This document shows positions 54,546 to 64,000 of a stretch of 64,000 nucleotides of DNA, piece after piece. The DNA is from Paenibacillus sp. FSL R10-2782. GTDB lineage: Bacteria > Bacillota > Bacilli > Paenibacillales > Paenibacillaceae. A program made the position numbers and the translations under genes. Every line of letters begins with the position of its first letter. Within the stretch, counting starts at the first letter, position 1. The notes under the pieces were generated by a model. That model was not told the origin of the DNA. It saw only the letters and a list, made by a program, of their open reading frames with translations, and did not search any database. The stretch is taken from the NCBI RefSeq assembly GCF_038592985.1, contig NZ_CP151951.1, positions 735,001 through 799,000 of the forward strand. The letters are read 5' to 3'.

Positions 54546-54800
54546 GTGGTGTGGAATATTGTCATTCCGATTATTACCCTGATTGTTGGTTTGGTTGGGG
54601 GATTTTTCATCGGTGCTTATTATCTTCGCAAACAGCTTGAAAAAATGCAAAACGATCCTGATACGCTGCAAAAAATGGCCAAGCAGATGGGTTATAATCT
54701 GAATGGGAAGCAAATGCAGAAGGCCCAGCAGATGATGAAGAACCAGCAGTTCTCCAAAAATCAGCCAGGTCAGCGTAAAAGTCAGGGCCGTCGGAAATAG
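54546..54800 (+). CDS. YneF family (UPF0154) small membrane protein
   Basis: An 84-aa protein with one N-terminal helix (about 4-26) and a basic, Gln-rich cytoplasmic tail (LQKMAKQMGYNLNGKQMQKA). It fits the UPF0154 family of uncharacterised proteins in Firmicutes. The start is a GTG at 54546 after AGAGGTGAC. It lies between queG-ogt and folE. Confidence 0.87.
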   Translation: MVWNIVIPIITLIVGLVGGFFIGAYYLRKQLEKMQNDPDTLQKMAKQMGYNLNGKQMQKAQQMMKNQQFSKNQPGQRKSQGRRK

Positions 54801-54851
54801 TGAGCAACATAAGCACGGATGCCGCAAGAGGTTGCACAGAGGAGGATTACT

Positions 54852-55445
54852 GTGGCTGGCGTAAAAGATTATATTAACCGCAAAGCTGCGGATAACCGGG
54901 ATAAAATCGAGTACCATGTGGAGCAAATTCTACAACTGATTGGTGAGGACCCTAAGCGTGAAGGGTTGCTGGAAACACCGGCACGCGTAGCGCGCATGTA
55001 TGAGGAGATATTCGCAGGTTATGAGGTTGATCCCCGGGATGCGCTGGGTGTAACATTCGACGAAAATCACGAGGAGCTTGTGATTGTGAAGGACATCGTC
55101 TATTACAGCCAGTGTGAGCACCATATGGCTCCTTTCTTCGGAAAAGTGCATATCGGCTATGTACCCAGTGGCAAAATTGTAGGACTAAGCAAGCTTGCCC
55201 GTCTGGTTGAGGCTGTAACGCGCCGATTGCAGGTGCAGGAGCGCATTACGGCACAGATCGCAGATATTTTGAATGAAGCGGTCTCCGCTCACGGGGTTAT
55301 GGTGGTCGTGGAAGGCGAGCACTTATGTATGTGCGCAAGAGGCGTCAAAAAGCCTGGCAGTAAAACGGTAACATCTGCGGTACGCGGAACGTTTCGTGAT
55401 GATGCGGCGCAGCGTGCAGAGTTCCTCTCGCTGCTTAAGGATTGA
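54852..55445 (+). CDS. folE: GTP cyclohydrolase I
   Basis: A 197-aa FolE. Zinc ligands are in [17 protein letters not shown] and the later [12 protein letters not shown]. It makes 7,8-dihydroneopterin triphosphate from GTP, the first step for folate and also for queuosine. The GTG at 54852 has AGAGGAGG 8 nt upstream; an in-frame ATG at 54819 has none. It shares the direction of the QueG gene, hinting at a common link to queuosine. Confidence 0.94.
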   Translation: MAGVKDYINRKAADNRDKIEYHVEQILQLIGEDPKREGLLETPARVARMYEEIFAGYEVDPRDALGVTFDENHEELVIVKDIVYYSQCEHHMAPFFGKVHIGYVPSGKIVGLSKLARLVEAVTRRLQVQERITAQIADILNEAVSAHGVMVVVEGEHLCMCARGVKKPGSKTVTSAVRGTFRDDAAQRAEFLSLLKD

Positions 55446-55475
55446 CCGAACAGGCGTGACAGTGATGAGATGAAT

Positions 55476-55517
55476 AAAAAGGGGGGGGTACGCATATAGG
55501 CGTAGCCACCCTTTTTT
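55476..55517 (+). terminator. Terminator after folE
   Basis: A G-run arm and TACGC pair with GCGTA and CCACCC, followed by T6. Confidence 0.7.
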
Positions 55518-55566
55518 GCTAACATGAGAATAGGTGGACGTTAGCTGCTTTGAAGGAGGATACAGT

Positions 55567-56412
55567 ATGGAGAATGTACATATGTCAGCAGCCAAAACAA
55601 CGGTTTTGCCTGATCTGCAATGGTTTGAAGCGCCACTCGTGACCACTCAGACGGATGTTTTGTCTCCACTGGCGTGGGAGGAACTGGCCTGCCGGCAAGT
55701 AGGGCAAGGAGCTGCGCCTGTTTTGCATCTATGGCGGCACCCGGCTGCGCTGGTGATCGGCCACCGGGACCGCAGGCTTCCGTACGCGCCGCAAGCGATG
55801 GAGCGTGTGCGGAACGCCGGAACCTCGGTATGCGTGCGTCCCTCGGGCGGAGCGGCCGTCATGCTGGACAGGGGGGTACTGAACCTGTCCCTGATCTTGC
55901 CGAATCCGCAGCGAGCGATCAGCCTGCATGAAGATTTTCGGCTTATGGCGGGGCTGATCAGCGATGCGCTGGCCCCGTGGTCCGCCGAGGCGCAGACCGG
56001 GGAAATCGCCGGGTCCTTCTGTCCCGGCGATTACGATGTCAGCGTCCGAGGCCGCAAGTTTTGCGGCATTGCGCAGCGGCGGCAGGCCAAGGCCTATATC
56101 ATCACGGCCTTTGTGATGATTGAGGGCAGTGGCGCGGAGCGCGCACAGGCGGTGCAGCGGTTCTATGCGGAGGCAGCCGGAGCTGCGCCGACGGGTGTGC
56201 CGAAGCCGGATTATCCGCAGGTGAATCCGTCAACGATGGGTAGCCTGGCGGAGCTGGCCGGGGTGCCGTCGGTTGAGGCGTATACGGCATCGCTGCGCCG
56301 TGTAGTCGAAAGTCGGGCGGCGATTTTGCCTGCCGATGGCTCACTGGTGCAGCCTCAGGGACTGACAGAACAAATGGCAGCACTTAGAGAGCGATACGAT
56401 TTGCAGGTGTAG
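55567..56412 (+). CDS. lipL: Octanoyl-[GcvH]:protein N-octanoyltransferase (LipL)
   Basis: A 281-aa lipoate-protein-ligase-fold enzyme of the LipL type, which moves octanoate from GcvH to E2 subunits. The block GSFCPGDYDVSVRGRKFCGI with its catalytic Cys is the LipL signature. RPSGGAAVMLD near residue 85 is also typical. The ATG at 55567 follows GAAGGAGG. The length equals that of Bacillus LipL. The gene is very GC-rich. Confidence 0.9.
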   Translation: MENVHMSAAKTTVLPDLQWFEAPLVTTQTDVLSPLAWEELACRQVGQGAAPVLHLWRHPAALVIGHRDRRLPYAPQAMERVRNAGTSVCVRPSGGAAVMLDRGVLNLSLILPNPQRAISLHEDFRLMAGLISDALAPWSAEAQTGEIAGSFCPGDYDVSVRGRKFCGIAQRRQAKAYIITAFVMIEGSGAERAQAVQRFYAEAAGAAPTGVPKPDYPQVNPSTMGSLAELAGVPSVEAYTASLRRVVESRAAILPADGSLVQPQGLTEQMAALRERYDLQV

Positions 56413-56454
56413 TGGGAAGGGGAAGTATGTTCCTGGCTACAGATGAGTCTTGGC

Positions 56455-57858
56455 TTAGAACGGCTGCCATCTCAGCTTAGAGGCTTGGGCATAGCGTTTT
56501 TCCACCTCAGGCCAGTTCACGACATGCCACCAGTCCTCGATGTATTTGTTGCGCTCGTTCTGATGCTTTAAGTAATAGGCATGCTCCCAGACATCAATCG
56601 CCAGTAGCGGGATGGACTCCCATTGAGTCAGGTTCTGGTGCTTTTCAGCCTGCAAAATTTCAAGCCGTCCTGCACGTGGACTCCACGTCAGGATGGCCCA
56701 GCCGCCACCCTCGACCTTCTCGGCTGCCGAGCTGAATTGCTTCTTGAATGCCTCATAGCTGCCAAAGTCCTTTTTGATCTGCTCTGCCAGTGGGCCGCTT
56801 GGTGTTCCGCCGCCCTGAGGACTCATAATCGTCCAGAAAAGGGTGTGTAGATAATGCCCCGCGCCATTAAACGCCAGCTCACGTTCCCAGTGCTTCACAA
56901 GGTCAAAATCACCCGTTTTCCGGGCTTCCTCCAGCTTTTTCTCCGCTTTGTTTAAATCATTTACATAGCTTAAATGATGCTTGTCATGGTGGATGCGCAT
57001 CGTTTTCTCATCAATATATGGCTCAAGCGCATTATAGGGATAAGGAAGCGGTGGTAAACGATGTCCCCCGATGGGAACAGGTCGGCCGGGTGAAGTTTTT
57101 TCCATTGCCGCAGGCTCAGCCTGGCTTGACTGCACGCCTTTGTCTTTGTTCGCCCACGGTCCTTCCCACCTCGTGCTGTCTGTCTGGCCTGTCTGCCGCT
57201 CTCGCAGCGCATCCTCGGGGTAATCCTCACCCTCTGCCGCCATATGATACAATGCAGTGGCCCGCGCAATGGAGCCGGGCTCCTGAAAGGAATTGGTCGA
57301 TATCAGGAAATACTGGCTCTCATGTGCTGCATGCAGCACAATTCCGGTGGATTTTGGCTGCTGTCGTAACGCATGGCTGTGCTCGGTCAGCAGACTGAGC
57401 TGCCGTACATACTCCTGTGACTGGCGGTTTGCGGTTAGCAGCAATTCGTCCAGACGACGATTCAGCCCTTGTGAGACAGGCTGTGAATCTGATGTCACTC
57501 CTGCCGATGCCTCAGTCGATTGTAGCCCTTCTGGCGCCGATTCTGACTCCGAATCTCTCGACTGTCCCGATTGCCCGGCTTGTGCTTGTGCAGCAGCCGA
57601 TGACCGCTCCCATTGACGATGCCACGCCTGATCTGCCGGATCGAGGGCGCTTCGCTGCTCTTCAAGCAGCTCTATAGCGGTGCGTTCCGTCTGTTCGAAT
57701 ACCGTCCTCCAGTCATCCAGCAGCCGCACGTAGGCAGGCTCCAGGCCCTCTGTAGCGGACTTAATCACTTCCACATGCCAGCTTTCCTGCTGCTTCCAAT
57801 GCCGGATTTCCTCCAGCACACGCAAGGGCAGGAAAGACCCGTAAGTACTCAGCATCAT
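56455..57858 (-). CDS. Superoxide dismutase-like protein with long N-terminal extension
   Basis: A 467-aa protein. Residues about 268-467 are a Mn/Fe superoxide dismutase domain with ligands in RIHHDKHHLSYVND, GHYLHTLFW and [12 protein letters not shown]. The N-terminal ~265 residues begin with a helical segment (YGSFLPLRVLEEIRHWKQQ) and continue into a Ser/Glu/Gln-rich, likely disordered stretch of unknown role. The ATG at 57858 has GGGAGG upstream; the frame extends 55 codons further without support. Enzyme activity is likely but not certain. Confidence 0.82.
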   Translation of the reverse strand: MMLSTYGSFLPLRVLEEIRHWKQQESWHVEVIKSATEGLEPAYVRLLDDWRTVFEQTERTAIELLEEQRSALDPADQAWHRQWERSSAAAQAQAGQSGQSRDSESESAPEGLQSTEASAGVTSDSQPVSQGLNRRLDELLLTANRQSQEYVRQLSLLTEHSHALRQQPKSTGIVLHAAHESQYFLISTNSFQEPGSIARATALYHMAAEGEDYPEDALRERQTGQTDSTRWEGPWANKDKGVQSSQAEPAAMEKTSPGRPVPIGGHRLPPLPYPYNALEPYIDEKTMRIHHDKHHLSYVNDLNKAEKKLEEARKTGDFDLVKHWERELAFNGAGHYLHTLFWTIMSPQGGGTPSGPLAEQIKKDFGSYEAFKKQFSSAAEKVEGGGWAILTWSPRAGRLEILQAEKHQNLTQWESIPLLAIDVWEHAYYLKHQNERNKYIEDWWHVVNWPEVEKRYAQASKLRWQPF

Positions 57859-58109
57859 TTTTACCTCCCGTTTCCCACTATGGCTATCTGGGCTGGTTCC
57901 AAGAGCCTGACCCGGATGCATACGTACCCAGTATATTCGCCGTCTCATCGGGAATATGTCTACAAACTCCCCCGATCTGGCGCGGACATGTAATGTGGGG
58001 CAATGATACATAGTTGGACGCAAAAAAGAAGCCTCGCTGCGGCTCGGGTTAAGTGTCCACAGACGGGCTTCTCCAGGTTGAAAGGAGTACGGCTTCTAAA
58101 ATAGAACCC

Positions 58110-59147
58110 TTACTTCGTAGTCGTTTGTTTACTGGCATTAGCAATCGTTTTCTTATCCTCCAGCTCTTGAACACCGCTTAAAAACGTCGATACCCGCCGC
58201 AAATACTCACGTGGGTGCTCTCTAAAAATAAGCTCATGCAGTCCGTTTTTGACAATCCATACACTGGAAAGCGGGTTGGTTTGATTGGCAGCGAGCTTTT
58301 CCGCAATCGGGTAAGGGGCTTTTTCATCCTGCGTCCCATGTACGAACATGATCGGGAACGGATAGTTTTCCGCTTTGACCTCTTGATATGGAATCTGATG
58401 CAGGCTGGTACCATTCAAGACTGGAAACAGCAGCTCCAGAATTTCCAGAGACGGATGGCGCGGCAGATCGATTTGATTATGAATGTTATGATACAGCGTA
58501 TCCGGCTCCAGTAGGAAGGTGCTGTCCAAAATCATGGCGTCCACATCCTTGGTTTGCAAGCCCGCCTGAAGAGCGGTTCCAGCACCCATCGAGAAGCCCC
58601 ATACGATGATCTCCGAGGAGCCGCGTTGCTTCGCAAGCTGGATGGCCCCGAGAAGCTGCTGGGATTCCGCTTTGCCCCCAGTTGCGACGGCTTTGCTATT
58701 TTGTGATGCGAATCCGTAATCGAACATGACTACGTTAAAATTCAAACGGTGGGCATAATGCGCCAGATCATACATCGGAATCCAGCTTTCTTCGCGATTG
58801 GCCCCGTAACCGTGGCTGAAAATAATCGTTTTCTTCGATTGACCTGCCGGGATATACCAGCCCTGCACCATCCGGCTGCCATCCTTGGCGGGGAAGCTGA
58901 TTTCCTCGTAGGGCATTCCTTTGGCCTGCATCGGGTTCGAGTAGAGTGGCGCGACGGTTGGATTCGTCAGCACCCATGCGATATAGGCGTGCAGGGTAAT
59001 AAAGCAAAACAATAGAAAAAATACGACTGACAGCAGCAAGGCAATGACCACATGCTTGATCCGCAATAGCCGGGGGTTGATCAGTGGGGTGGACGGCTCC
59101 TGGACAGCATGCTGTAGCTGAGAGCTGCGCTGGGATGTCGAAATCAT
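58110..59147 (-). CDS. Membrane-anchored alpha/beta hydrolase
   Basis: A 345-aa protein with one N-terminal transmembrane helix (about 35-60) and an extracellular alpha/beta-hydrolase domain. The elbow is GFSMGAGTALQAG, the oxyanion site IFSHGYGANREES, and GTQDEKAPYPIAE with a later His (NGLHELIF) complete the triad. It looks like a BAAT/YfhR-type hydrolase. The ATG at 59147 follows AAGGAGG. The substrate is unknown. Confidence 0.83.
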   Translation of the reverse strand: MISTSQRSSQLQHAVQEPSTPLINPRLLRIKHVVIALLLSVVFFLLFCFITLHAYIAWVLTNPTVAPLYSNPMQAKGMPYEEISFPAKDGSRMVQGWYIPAGQSKKTIIFSHGYGANREESWIPMYDLAHYAHRLNFNVVMFDYGFASQNSKAVATGGKAESQQLLGAIQLAKQRGSSEIIVWGFSMGAGTALQAGLQTKDVDAMILDSTFLLEPDTLYHNIHNQIDLPRHPSLEILELLFPVLNGTSLHQIPYQEVKAENYPFPIMFVHGTQDEKAPYPIAEKLAANQTNPLSSVWIVKNGLHELIFREHPREYLRRVSTFLSGVQELEDKKTIANASKQTTTK

Positions 59148-59360
59148 GTAAGAGCCTCCTTCATATAAAAATGAACTTCGTTTCATAGAATATTAGGTAC
59201 AATTCCACTTGAAATTGATAGTTTATGCCCGTATCGATACCTATTATCGTATGATGCGTGTTATCCAAAGTCAACGCTTGAACCGGAAAAGTAAAAATGA
59301 TGCAAAGAATTGTCGATGTTTGTCCTCGTTCTGTAATATGGCTGTCACAAAAACATTGGT

Positions 59361-59430
59361 TTACAGTAGCCGCGATTATTCTATATAATTTATGTAACCA
59401 TGTTTCATGGTGTGAAACGAATATGAAACA
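59361..59430 (+). promoter_or_regulatory. Promoter with IclR-type operator
   Basis: TTACAG and TATAAT are 17 bp apart (59361-59389). Downstream GTTTCA (59402) and TGAAAC (59413) form an inverted repeat, and a further TGAAACA follows at 59424. The IclR protein encoded next may repress itself here. Confidence 0.55.
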
Positions 59431-59447
59431 AAGAGGAGCGGTTCACA

Positions 59448-60191
59448 ATGGAAGACCGTAAATTAACCGTTCGCGCCGTGGAGCGTGCGCTTGATATACT
59501 GATGTGTTTTACCGGAGATTCCGATCTAGGCCTGACAGAGATTGCTTCCAAAATTGGTTTACATAAAAGCACGGTTCATCGGCTGCTGGCTACGTTGGAG
59601 GATCGGGGCTTTGTTGTTCGGAATGCTGCAACGGAAAAATATCGGCTCGGCATCCGGATATGGGAACTGTCCACCCATCTGTCGCAAAGCGACGAGCCGG
59701 CGATCCTGTTACAGCCAGCCATGGAAGGATTGCGTGACCGTCTGGGCGAAACGGTCAGCTTATACCTGCGCGATGGCAGCATGCGTATCCGCATTCAGGC
59801 CGTGCAGAGCAATCAGGCGATCCGTCGCGTTGCACCAGTAGGTGCAAGCATGCCGCTGGCTGTAGGAGCCTCCAGCAAGGTGCTGGCGGCCTTTATGCCG
59901 CCGCAGGAGCTGGAAGCCCTGCTAACCGGGGATGAATGGCCGCCCTCGGTAGATCCGGAGGTCTATAAGGCTCAATTGCAGGATATCCGCGAGAAGGGCT
60001 ATGCGACCAGCTATGAGGAACGGGAGCCGGGCGCTGCTGCTGTCGCTGCGCCTATCGTGAATCGGAAGGGGCAGGTCGCTGCGGCCTTGTCTGTATCTGG
60101 TCCGGTTAGCCGACTAGCGCCCGAGAAGCTGCATGATTTTGCACCGATTTTAATCGAGGCAGCCAAGGAAATGGGGCTTATGCTTCCATAA
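59448..60191 (+). CDS. IclR family transcriptional regulator
   Basis: A 247-aa IclR regulator with N-terminal winged helix (IASKIGLHKSTVHRLLATL) and an effector-binding domain (GASSKVLAAFMPPQEL, EPGAAAVAAPIVNRKG). No operon partner is apparent; the thiC riboswitch follows. Gene control by sugar acids or aromatic acids is common in the family, but the ligand is unknown. Confidence 0.9.
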   Translation: MEDRKLTVRAVERALDILMCFTGDSDLGLTEIASKIGLHKSTVHRLLATLEDRGFVVRNAATEKYRLGIRIWELSTHLSQSDEPAILLQPAMEGLRDRLGETVSLYLRDGSMRIRIQAVQSNQAIRRVAPVGASMPLAVGASSKVLAAFMPPQELEALLTGDEWPPSVDPEVYKAQLQDIREKGYATSYEEREPGAAAVAAPIVNRKGQVAAALSVSGPVSRLAPEKLHDFAPILIEAAKEMGLMLP

Positions 60192-60302
60192 TCTTTGGAA
60201 AAAGGGACCAGGGAAGGGTTGCCAAAGCCGCAAATTTGAAGTAATCTGTTGGTGATGGCGGGTTGTCCTATATAGCCGCCTCATACGAATAGAATTAACA
60301 GA

Positions 60303-60398
60303 GTTACTGGGGGAGCCTGTAATGCCGGGCTGAGATGGAATCGCACTAGATTCCGGACCCTTTGCACCTGATCTGGATCATACCAGCGTAGGGAAGTA
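60303..60398 (+). promoter_or_regulatory. TPP riboswitch (THI box) upstream of thiC
   Basis: The conserved parts are readable: GGGGGAGCC near 60310, GGCTGAGATGG, GACCCTTTGCACCTGATCTGGAT (shown by position 60356-60378) and CCAGCGTAGGGAAGT. Ligand binding should favour the terminator at 60496-60524 and switch off thiC. Confidence 0.93.
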
Positions 60399-60492
60399 AT
60401 CGGCCATTGAAATGTATACGCAGCCGCTGTCTACGGCAATGCATCGGAGTATGTTTCCGCGTGCGCAGCTGTCTGGATAGCCGTTTCGTTAG

Positions 60493-62382
<1,890 letters not shown>

Positions 62383-62398
62383 AAAATGCATAAATAAC

Positions 62399-62443
62399 AA
62401 AAGCCGTGGTTCTCTACAGATGATGTAGGGGCCACGGCTTTTT
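62399..62443 (+). terminator. Terminator after thiC
   Basis: AAAAGCCGTGG and CCACGGCTTTTT form a strong stem with an inner CTACA/TGTAG stem. Confidence 0.8.
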
Positions 62444-62486
62444 AGCTTATGTAAAGCGAGATCATCCAACCGGATAAACGAATGCT

Positions 62487-62639
62487 TTATTTTTTACCCA
62501 TTTTCTCATTCAAAATGTCCTGAAAGCTGAGCTTCTTCTCCGAGCTGTCTTCCTTCTTCTGCATACTCACTGCGTTGGCACGTTGGTATTGGTGATGAAA
62601 GGGCATCAAGGTGTGTACAGTTAAATTCATTGTATTCAT
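62487..62639 (-). CDS. Hypothetical 50-aa protein
   Basis: A 50-aa polar peptide starting MNTMNLTVHTLMPFHHQYQ and ending with SFQDILNEKMGKK. GGAGGAAC lies 10 nt before the ATG, so translation is plausible. The mix of charged residues and the clear ribosome site argue for a real gene; it has no recognised family. It lies downstream of thiC on the other strand. Confidence 0.5.
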   Translation of the reverse strand: MNTMNLTVHTLMPFHHQYQRANAVSMQKKEDSSEKKLSFQDILNEKMGKK

Positions 62640-63148
62640 GCGGGCTGTTCCTCCAATTCCATTTTGTCAAATTCAGATTGAGTTGCTTAGGACGTCTGTA
62701 TAGGACTATTCGTATGTACTTGATGTCGTAATACCGGGTAGACTACTTGGTAATGTTTCAATCATTATAAACGCATTTTTTCAAATTAAAACGCTTTTGA
62801 CATAAAACAGGAAGATGGTCGTATGTGTCTAAAATGAGGATTAGGTGTATGGTCATCTTGAGGGAAAATGTGCCTAGGTCCAGAACAAGGGCCAGAGGCC
62901 CGTTTTCTCAGTTTAGTAGTCGGGATTGTGTTTTTTTGTCGAACATCTTTATATAAGTGAGGATTTTGCAAAATCCTGAAATCAATATGAAGTCAGTCTG
63001 GTGGCGAATTAAAGTGTCAAAGTTGTATTGACTTTATGTTTGGTAGTGGATACCATGAACTGGTTGTAAGCGTGTTTTAGCTACTAGAGTCAGCCTATCC
63101 ATCAGGCGATTCATCCGTTGAAATGTTTGAGAAAGGACCTGGATCTAT
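62640..63148. other. Long intergenic region before the YitT gene
   Basis: About 510 bp, AT-rich. It contains a perfect 0A box TTTGTCGAA at 62935-62943 and the palindrome AGGATTTTGCAAAATCCT at 62960-62977. No gene was found; the promoter of the next gene should lie in its last 150 bp. Confidence 0.5.
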
Positions 63149-63985
63149 ATGAAAAAAAGAATTGCAGACATCGCATTTATTATTCTGGGTGCGTTTTTTT
63201 TCGCGCTGGCTGTTAATCTGTTTGTTATCCCGAATGAGTTTGGCGAGGGGGGCGTTACAGGGGTCACGATCATATTGTACTACCTGTTTCAGTGGTCCCC
63301 CTCGATCGTCAATCTGGTGATCAATGGATTGCTGCTGATTGTCGGATATAAATTTTTGGACAAGAGAACGACCCTGTACACCGTCATTGCGGTTGCTTTT
63401 AACTCGTTGTTTTTACATTTAACGGCCAACTGGCGGATTGATTCGCATGAGCCGACGATTAATGCCGTATTTGCCGGGGTTTTGGTGGGGATCGGGATTG
63501 GTTTGATCGTGCGGGTGGGCGGGACAACAGCGGGAACGGTTATTTTGGCCCGGATTGCCAACAAATATCTGGATTGGAACATCAGCTATGGCTTGCTGTT
63601 TTTTGATCTGATTGTTGCATTTTCTTCCTATTTTATTATTGGCCCGGAAAAGCTTATGCTGACCATCGTTATTTTGTATGTCGGGACGAAGGTTATGGAT
63701 TTCATGATCGAAGGACTGAACCCGAAAAAAGCGGTCATGATTATTTCGGAGCATCAAAACAAAATTGCCGAGATGGTCATTACCCAAATGGATCGGGGAG
63801 TAACAGTCCTGTCAGGCCACGGGTACTACACGAAAAATCCGAAAGAAGTGCTGTATATCGTCATCAGCAAGCAAGAGGTGTCAGCGCTTAAAAAGATTGT
63901 GAAGGCTATCGACACAGCGGCGTTTATCACGATTCATGATGTGCGGGATGTGTTCGGAGAGGGCTTTTTGGATATTTCGAAGTAA
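63149..63985 (+). CDS. YitT family membrane protein (DUF161/DUF2179)
   Basis: A 278-aa protein with about five to six hydrophobic helices in residues 1-190 (LGAFFFALAVNLFVIPNEFG; GVTGVTIILYY) and a C-terminal cytoplasmic DUF2179 domain (about 215-275, DRGVTVLSGHGYYTKNPKEV). AAAGGACC precedes the ATG. Members are common in Firmicutes, often several per genome, with undefined function. Confidence 0.92.
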   Translation: MKKRIADIAFIILGAFFFALAVNLFVIPNEFGEGGVTGVTIILYYLFQWSPSIVNLVINGLLLIVGYKFLDKRTTLYTVIAVAFNSLFLHLTANWRIDSHEPTINAVFAGVLVGIGIGLIVRVGGTTAGTVILARIANKYLDWNISYGLLFFDLIVAFSSYFIIGPEKLMLTIVILYVGTKVMDFMIEGLNPKKAVMIISEHQNKIAEMVITQMDRGVTVLSGHGYYTKNPKEVLYIVISKQEVSALKKIVKAIDTAAFITIHDVRDVFGEGFLDISK

Positions 63986-64000
63986 CTGGCGGTGCGAAGG

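Noticed and set aside
57858..58023. N-terminal 55-codon extension of the superoxide dismutase-like frame
   Set aside because: GGGAGG lies just before the ATG at 57858 and no site precedes the upstream ATG.

Overview
The window looks like a chromosomal segment of a Gram-positive, endospore-forming Bacillales, most likely Paenibacillus of the P. polymyxa group. The pointers are strong AGGAGG-type ribosome binding sites, frequent GTG/TTG starts, YesM/YesN-type two-component genes beside a sugar ABC transporter, Spo0E, AbrB-like and YjcZ sporulation genes, RNase J, LipL, bacilliredoxin, and an AimR-like (Alo) regulator-peptide pair of the kind described in P. polymyxa. No rRNA, tRNA, CRISPR array or intact insertion sequence was seen.

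Layout. 1-0.96 kb: an M50 membrane protease that may start before the window. 1.1-10.5 kb: a carbohydrate module with an AraC regulator, GH42 beta-galactosidase, YesM-type kinase, YesN-type regulator, lipoprotein binding protein and two permeases. No ATPase is encoded locally, so a shared MsmX-type ATPase is inferred. Both sugar promoters carry a TATAAT directly followed by a cre-like site. 10.5-16.1 kb: an AT-rich accessory stretch with two small membrane proteins, gene remnants, a frameshifted AbrB-like regulator, a 59-aa Spo0E-type phosphatase, an RRNPP quorum-sensing pair (regulator plus overlapping 42-aa secreted pro-peptide), a trypsin-fold protease and a cloverleaf-like inverted-repeat element. 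16.1-30.5 kb: pentapeptide-repeat proteins, a MocR/flavin-binding divergent pair, TetR, two YjcZ peptides, a MerR gene split at an A7 run ahead of an efflux pump, a universal stress protein, an ArsR-aldehyde dehydrogenase operon, an intact AbrB-like paralogue, a MerR gene, an old-yellow-enzyme reductase with divergent TetR, a Gln-rich protein and free-Met-R-sulfoxide reductase.

30.8-37.8 kb: an acetyltransferase overlapping an ECF transporter T gene, then a YkoE-like S component and a double ATPase behind a 19-bp inverted repeat, then a DHA2 efflux pump with a convergent MarR gene. 37.9-47.3 kb: RNase J, a flavoprotein, a KinB-like sporulation-type kinase, bacilliredoxin, nadE, a hydrolase, acpS and mutY. 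47.4-56.4 kb: iron-type alcohol dehydrogenase with divergent AraC, sodA, an acetyltransferase, signal peptidase I, rnhA, a QueG-methyltransferase fusion, yneF, folE and lipL. FolE and QueG bracket the queuosine pathway (first and last steps). 56.4-64 kb: a superoxide dismutase with a long N-terminal extension, a membrane-anchored hydrolase, an IclR regulator, a TPP riboswitch-controlled thiC, a 50-aa minus-strand gene and a YitT-family membrane protein.

The most interesting system is the 11.7-14.1 kb cluster, where a peptide quorum-sensing pair sits beside a Spo0E-type phosphatase and an AbrB-like regulator, which suggests an accessory input into the sporulation/transition-state network. Other points worth a second look are the slippery-site MerR gene, the QueG-Ogt fusion, the cloverleaf-like element and the palindrome ahead of the ECF transporter.
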